Source of the DNA: Deltaproteobacteria bacterium
GTDB taxonomy: Bacteria; Desulfobacterota_D; UBA1144; Nemesobacterales; N074bin48
Direction: 5' to 3'
Assembly: GCA_004356685.1 (NCBI GenBank)
Contig: SMWS01000138.1
Span: 1-9,272, forward strand
Length of the DNA stretch: 9,272 bases
The notes beneath the pieces are model-generated. The model was not told where the DNA came from and did not search any database. It saw nothing but the letters and a program-made list of their open reading frames with translations. Positions 5,354-9,272 of this stretch are shown here, piece by piece. Both the position numbers and the translations under genes were made by a program. The first letter of the stretch is position 1. Every line of letters begins with the position of its first letter.

Positions 5354-7045
5354 TTAATGAGTGACAACCTTCCTGTTGACATATAATTGTTGAGCAACAG
5401 AAAGTATATTACTTACAGTCCAGTAAAGAACCAAACCCGATGGCAAACTCCAAAACATAACCGTAAAGATTATAGGCATAAACTGCATCATTTTCATCTG
5501 AAGTTCCATTTGTTCTGAGCCAGGTGTTGTCATTGGTGTCATCTTTTGCGAGATAAACCACGAAACTCCCATTGCAAGTGGCAATATTCTAAATGGGATA
5601 CCTATTCCAGGTATATCAAATAGCACTTCAGGAGCTGATAAATCCTTTATCCACAAAAAATGGCTATGCCTTAAATCAATTGAATTTAGCAAAACTTCAT
5701 AGAGTGCAATAAATACAGGAATCTGAATCAACATCGGCAGACACCCTCCCAAACTGCTTAGAGGATTAACCCCGTGGGCTGAATACAGTTTCATCAACTC
5801 TGAATTCTGCTGGGCTTTATCATCTTTATATTTTTCTTTAAGCGCCTCAATTTTTGGTTTAAGATCCTGCATCTTAACCTGCACTTTTTTCATTGAAGCC
5901 ATACTTTTAATTGTTAAGGGGAGAAAGACAAGCCTAATCAAAATTGTGATAGCAATAATAGATATGCCATAGTTGTTAAAATATTTATTTAGGTAGTTTA
6001 GAAGTGATAGCACTGGTTTGGCTAAAAAATCAAACCAGCCAAAATCCATCGCACTTTCTAATATTGGACTCGCCTTCTTCAGTATATTTAGTTCCAGGGG
6101 GCCCAGGTACAATTTAGATTTGTATATTCCTTCGTTATTTGGTGATATTGATTCCTTAGGATAAGAATATACCGCCCTTACCAAATCCTGCTCGCTTAAT
6201 GAATAAAAATCTACTTTGCTTGCCGCTCCGGTTTCAGGAAGAAAGGTATATAAAAAATACTTATCCAAAAATCCAAACCACCCGATTGTTCCATCATATT
6301 GTTTCTTTTCTTCTGGACTATTTGCTTCCTTTTTAATTTCTTCAGAAACAAGCACTACAAATTCTTTACTCTTTCTTTGCCCGTCAGCTTTTAAACTTTT
6401 ACTATATGCATCTACAATAACTTTTTGGTTAACTGTTTTGTCTGTCTTGTTTTCTATTTTAAGCGTCGAAGCAATCAAATAGCTACTGGGATCTATAGTA
6501 TAAGTTTTGGAAATGATTATCCCTTCTTCGGCAGACTGCCAATTAAATTCAAGCTCAACAGGGCTGTCTGTTAACGTTATATCCATGTATCCTGAATAAC
6601 TAAACGGAATCGGGTTTGGGATATTTACAATATCAGTTTCAACATGAAGATTGAAGCTTGGAGGAGAATCTTTAATAAGGTTGTATTTTACAGTGTCATC
6701 ATCTGTGGTTTCATTATAATAATAAAGATTCCATTCGACTATCCTTGCTCCCAGAGGGTCTATAGTTCCATTGTATAGTTTGGATTTAATTGAGATCAGA
6801 TCTTTTGAGATCTTAAATGGATCAATTACGTTACTGCGCTTACTAAAATTGTTATCTTGTTCGAACCCTTTTATATTCGCAGGTGGAGTAATCGTGGAAA
6901 AATTATCTTTTTGAACTTCGCCGGTTGGTGTTTGCAAAGGTTCTGCTTGTTTTGGCTTAGGAGGTGGAAATAGATATGAATATCCCATAATTATTATAAA
7001 AGACAGTACGAAAAAAATTATGTAATTTGATTTATTATTATTCAT
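5354..7045 (-). CDS. yidC: Membrane protein insertase YidC
   Basis: YidC inserts and folds inner-membrane proteins, alone or with SecYEG. At 563 residues this is the long Gram-negative form: an N-terminal membrane segment (8-26), a Pro-rich linker, a large periplasmic P1 domain (about 60-335), then the conserved core with membrane segments near 357-380, 430-450, 480-500 and 520-545. Arg371 in the first core segment (ITILIRLVFLPLT) is the conserved positive residue of the hydrophilic groove. The basic cytoplasmic hairpin (about 384-420) and LGGCLPMLIQIPVFIALYEVL are also typical. It starts 16 nt after yidD. The upstream region has only a weak Shine-Dalgarno sequence, so coupling to yidD is likely. 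The P1 domain is the best evidence in the window for a diderm host. Confidence 0.97.
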   Translation of the reverse strand: MNNNKSNYIIFFVLSFIIIMGYSYLFPPPKPKQAEPLQTPTGEVQKDNFSTITPPANIKGFEQDNNFSKRSNVIDPFKISKDLISIKSKLYNGTIDPLGARIVEWNLYYYNETTDDDTVKYNLIKDSPPSFNLHVETDIVNIPNPIPFSYSGYMDITLTDSPVELEFNWQSAEEGIIISKTYTIDPSSYLIASTLKIENKTDKTVNQKVIVDAYSKSLKADGQRKSKEFVVLVSEEIKKEANSPEEKKQYDGTIGWFGFLDKYFLYTFLPETGAASKVDFYSLSEQDLVRAVYSYPKESISPNNEGIYKSKLYLGPLELNILKKASPILESAMDFGWFDFLAKPVLSLLNYLNKYFNNYGISIIAITILIRLVFLPLTIKSMASMKKVQVKMQDLKPKIEALKEKYKDDKAQQNSELMKLYSAHGVNPLSSLGGCLPMLIQIPVFIALYEVLLNSIDLRHSHFLWIKDLSAPEVLFDIPGIGIPFRILPLAMGVSWFISQKMTPMTTPGSEQMELQMKMMQFMPIIFTVMFWSLPSGLVLYWTVSNILSVAQQLYVNRKVVTH

Positions 7046-7061
7046 CCCCGGTTTCTCTTAA

Positions 7062-7283
7062 TTATTTTATAGGATCATATCCGCCCAAACTCAGAGGATT
7101 GCACCTCAATATTCTTTTAAAAGTAAGAAATATACCCCTAAAAATTCCGTGTTTTTCCAAAGACTGCCTGCAGTATGCCGAGCAGCTTGGATAAAATCTG
7201 CACGAACTAGGCAGTACAAATGAAAAAGCTTTATAAACGCTTAAACAAGCCAGCAGTAATTTCAAAATCACATATTTTAACAT
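7062..7283 (-). CDS. yidD: Membrane protein insertion efficiency factor YidD
   Basis: This small membrane-associated protein helps YidC-dependent insertion. The 73 residues are nearly all family signature: an amphipathic/hydrophobic N-terminus (LKLLLACLSVYKAF), CRFYPSCSAYCRQSLEKHG (28-46), GIFLTFKRILRCNPLSLGG and the terminal YDPIK. The conserved Cys of CRFxPSC and RCNP are present. It starts 1 nt after the rnpA stop and ends 16 nt before yidC, in the usual rnpA-yidD-yidC order. Length is normal. The start has no separate Shine-Dalgarno sequence and is probably coupled to rnpA. Confidence 0.96.
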   Translation of the reverse strand: MLKYVILKLLLACLSVYKAFSFVLPSSCRFYPSCSAYCRQSLEKHGIFRGIFLTFKRILRCNPLSLGGYDPIK

Positions 7284-7284
7284 T

Positions 7285-7635
7285 TTAATGTATACCTTCT
7301 ATAAACCTTTCAAAGTCCTTACCACTATACGAACTGCCAATATCTTTAATTTTTTTTGTAGAAATTGCAATATAGTCCTTGCTGCTCAGATTATGCTTGT
7401 TTTTTCTAAAAATTTCTCTCAGCACTCTTTTAAATTTCGTTCTTAAAACCGCTTTAGGAAGGTTCTTTTTACCGGCAACAATTCCTAGACGAGGAAACTC
7501 AAAACTGTTCTCTAAAGAAATTATTTTTATGAATTCCAGATTCTCTCTGTAACCATGGGCAAATATTCTCTTAAAATCTAATGTGTTTTGGAGCCTTAGA
7601 TATTTAGGGAAAGTTTGAGAAGAAACTGCGTTCAT
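7285..7635 (-). CDS. rnpA: Ribonuclease P protein component
   Basis: This is the protein subunit of RNase P, which assists the catalytic RNA in 5' maturation of tRNAs. The 116 residues show the family pattern: basic N-terminus RLQNTLDFKRIFAHG, then PRLGIVAGKKNLPKAV and the RNR region. In most bacteria the RNR region reads RNRxKRxxRE; here it is R65-T66-K67-F-K-R-V-L-R-E, so the conserved Asn and second Arg of RNR are replaced by Thr and Lys. The rest of the motif (KR, RE) is intact, so the protein is probably functional. Its ATG at 7635 overlaps the rpmH stop (ATGA, 4 nt), which suggests tight coupling of the two genes. GGAAG just upstream may serve as ribosome binding site. Confidence 0.94.
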   Translation of the reverse strand: MNAVSSQTFPKYLRLQNTLDFKRIFAHGYRENLEFIKIISLENSFEFPRLGIVAGKKNLPKAVLRTKFKRVLREIFRKNKHNLSSKDYIAISTKKIKDIGSSYSGKDFERFIEGIH

Positions 7636-7781
7636 TTCTTCCAGGCTTGGACGGTCAGACTATGTCTTCCTTTTGCTAGTCTTCTTTTTAAAACTTTTCT
7701 TCCACCTTTTGTACTCATTCTTTCACGAAACCCGTGGGTTCTTAAACGCTTTTTCCTATGCGGTTGATATGTTCTTTTCAT
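7632..7781 (-). CDS. rpmH: 50S ribosomal protein bL34
   Basis: This protein belongs to the large ribosomal subunit. Translation gives 49 residues starting MKRTYQPHRKKRLRTHGF, followed by ERMSTKGGRKVLKRRLAKGR and ending LTVQAWKK. This is the standard highly basic bL34 sequence, but about five residues longer at the C-terminus than the usual 44-46; the tail after LTV is QAWKK. AGGGG lies about 9 nt upstream of the ATG. The stop TGA overlaps the rnpA start by 4 nt. It is the first gene of the rpmH-rnpA-yidD-yidC-jag operon. I see no convincing promoter in the 89 nt between it and the upstream nitroreductase-like gene, nor a terminator there. Confidence 0.97.
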   Translation of the reverse strand: MKRTYQPHRKKRLRTHGFRERMSTKGGRKVLKRRLAKGRHSLTVQAWKK

Positions 7782-7870
7782 AATAAATAACCCCTAACAA
7801 ATATATAAATAGAGTAAACGAGGAATCTATACTACCATGAAGAATACAAAAATCTATTACAATTATGCTC

Positions 7871-9256
7871 TTACCTTTTTCTTTTGACAGATGAAGCAGC
7901 AACTTTCTTACCTTTTTTAGTTTTTCCGGCGAAAGGATCTTTAATATCGGGATGAAACATCTTGAAATGGTTCAAATGCATATCAGAATAAGAACCTTTT
8001 GGATAGTATTTATCATAAAACCCAATATCTATGTGCATAGCCTGGAATACAAGCCTCATATACATGGGATCGACAAACGCTGGAAATCTTCCGTAAGTAT
8101 CATATATATAATTCAATACATCTTTTACAATTTCCTTGGTTGTTTCAGTTGGCTTTGGAGCCTTCATAAGGTGTTTCTCGGGCTCAGTATATGGAAATGG
8201 TTTATCCGATTTCCATGCCTCAGCCTTATGCTCAAAAAAAGTATCAAAGGCCTCATTCATATCTTTATAATATGGTGGTGAATATGCCTCAAAAATTCCG
8301 TCCCTGCCAACAGGTACGGTAGCCGGAGGATCGATAGCGCCTTTTTTTGGCTGAATAAATCTAAATCCAAGTCCCTTAAATAGATCAGGTGCACCGCCCA
8401 TAGCAAACCGTGGAATAAATCCGCTAAATGTCCACCCGGCAAGCCCAAGCGCCTGCAGTGCAAGACTCATATTCTGACATATAAAGGCTTGTTCTACGTT
8501 TAAACCTGTTAGAATTCGTACTTCAAGATCAAATAATGAAAGCTTTACCTGGTCTTTTAATCTTCCCTTCTTAATCCACTTTTCCACGCCTGCAGGTTTC
8601 CCCGTTAAATCATCGATAATTGTAAATCCATATGTATTGCTGCAATAAAGCAGCAATAAATTAATATATTCCTCTGTAATATCGGTAACAGGAATAAAAA
8701 CAGATGTGCCAGGTTTGTTTGTGTTCCACTGGTTAAAGTCAAAAAGACCTGGCATTTTGTCAGGCAAATCTGCTCTGCCGTCTTCGAGTTTTACTAAACT
8801 CTCCCTATAGAGTTCCAAAATCCTTTCAATTTTTTGATTACGGCTCATCTTAAAAAACATGTCGATTTCGTGGTTTTGCGGAAGCATCTTTTTAACGTCA
8901 ATAAAATAAAGTCCTTCATCGTTTGTAAAAAAGAGTTCTGTGCCATGATTATTACAAGCCGAAGGCCATGTTCTACCTGTCCACTGGCAGAGCAAATCAA
9001 TTCCGGTTTCTGGCGGCAGATCAGCCAGGCAGAGCCCTGTAAGCCCTGTGCCCGACCACACAAGAAGTGCTTCTTCGAGTTCATCCAGAGGAATTGGGGG
9101 TGCATCAGATTTATATGCAAGAGTGGTGTCACTGAGTTCCATACCTAGACCAAATCTTCTTGATCTTCTGTTCCAAACTGATTCGAATAGAGGGTAATTT
9201 ATAGCCTCTTGATATCCTTTATTTAAAAAAGATTCAATATTTGCTTTCATAGCCAT
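7871..9256 (-). CDS. Nitroreductase-like protein with C-terminal extension, function unknown
   Basis: This 461-residue protein starts at the ATG at 9256, where AGGAGG lies 7 nt upstream. Nitroreductase (FMN-binding) features are visible but divergent: RRSRRFGLG (30-38), like the phosphate-binding RRSxRxF; PLDELEEALLVWSGTGLTGL (56-75); RTWPSACNNHGTELFF (95-110), like the PSAGxxxPxEL segment of SagB-type enzymes, followed by GLYFIDV; and EQAFICQNMSLALQALGLAGW (255-275), like the helix before the GLG of the family. After about residue 300 comes a region with DTYGRFPAFVDPMYM (386-400) and QAMHIDIGFYDKYYPKGSY (405-423), which I associate only with uncharacterised proteins. The tail (443-461) is Lys/Arg-rich. 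It has no signal peptide or membrane segment, so it is probably a cytoplasmic flavoprotein; the substrate is unknown. It may be cotranscribed with rpmH but is not a usual partner. Confidence 0.7.
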   Translation of the reverse strand: MAMKANIESFLNKGYQEAINYPLFESVWNRRSRRFGLGMELSDTTLAYKSDAPPIPLDELEEALLVWSGTGLTGLCLADLPPETGIDLLCQWTGRTWPSACNNHGTELFFTNDEGLYFIDVKKMLPQNHEIDMFFKMSRNQKIERILELYRESLVKLEDGRADLPDKMPGLFDFNQWNTNKPGTSVFIPVTDITEEYINLLLLYCSNTYGFTIIDDLTGKPAGVEKWIKKGRLKDQVKLSLFDLEVRILTGLNVEQAFICQNMSLALQALGLAGWTFSGFIPRFAMGGAPDLFKGLGFRFIQPKKGAIDPPATVPVGRDGIFEAYSPPYYKDMNEAFDTFFEHKAEAWKSDKPFPYTEPEKHLMKAPKPTETTKEIVKDVLNYIYDTYGRFPAFVDPMYMRLVFQAMHIDIGFYDKYYPKGSYSDMHLNHFKMFHPDIKDPFAGKTKKGKKVAASSVKRKR

Positions 9257-9272
9257 TGCAGTTCCTCCTAAA

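Noticed and set aside
8834..9148. Plus-strand frame of 104 codons, and another minus-strand frame at 8845-9132, inside the nitroreductase-like gene
   Set aside because: They are shadows of the longer frame, which has a strong ribosome binding site and family motifs.
1..9272. CRISPR array, insertion sequence ends, replication origin
   Set aside because: No regularly spaced repeats, transposase or DnaA-box cluster was seen, although rpmH-rnpA is often near an origin; dnaA is not in the window.

Overview
The window is AT-rich (about one third G+C by eye). It probably comes from a diderm (Gram-negative-type) bacterium. YidC is the long form with a large N-terminal periplasmic domain, yet it sits in the rpmH-rnpA-yidD-yidC-jag order and lies near a bactofilin/M23-peptidase pair. 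That fits lineages such as Desulfobacterota, Deferribacterota or Nitrospirota-like groups, but I cannot name the species.

Left part (1-1800): the end of an integrated mobile element. A truncated minus-strand gene (1-427) has the N-terminal signature of a replication primase/ATPase-type protein seen on phages and islands, and it has its own promoter. Next to it is a tyrosine recombinase (633-1661). The integrase lies just beyond the 3' end of a tRNA(CAU) gene (1800-1874), the classical layout for site-specific integration into a tRNA 3' end.

Middle part (1875-3855): a minus-strand operon of an M23 (LytM-type) membrane-anchored peptidase and a bactofilin, a pair linked to local cell-wall shaping. 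On each side of this operon, on the plus strand, lies one copy of what looks like a small RNA. Both copies have a TTGAC(A/T)-17-TATTTT promoter, a related 5' region, the identical 16-mer ATCCTCCATCCTCCTT (a tandem anti-Shine-Dalgarno-like motif) and a long hairpin sharing GGGAATG/CATTCCC. This duplicated candidate sRNA family is the most novel-looking item here. Its motif is also nearly complementary to the ribosome binding site of the M23 gene between the copies.

Right part (3855-9272): tadA (plus strand) converges on and overlaps the end of a long minus-strand translation/secretion operon, rpmH, rnpA, yidD, yidC, jag/khpB, then a zinc-ribbon protein. The genes are tightly packed, with an ATGA overlap of rpmH and rnpA and 1-52 nt gaps elsewhere. 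Upstream of rpmH is a 461-residue nitroreductase-like protein with an extra C-terminal domain and a basic tail. Its exact function is not recognised.

Functionally, the right operon supplies ribosomal protein bL34, the RNase P protein, the membrane insertase with its helper YidD, and the RNA-binding protein KhpB. TadA modifies tRNA-Arg. The middle operon serves the envelope. The left end is accessory DNA.
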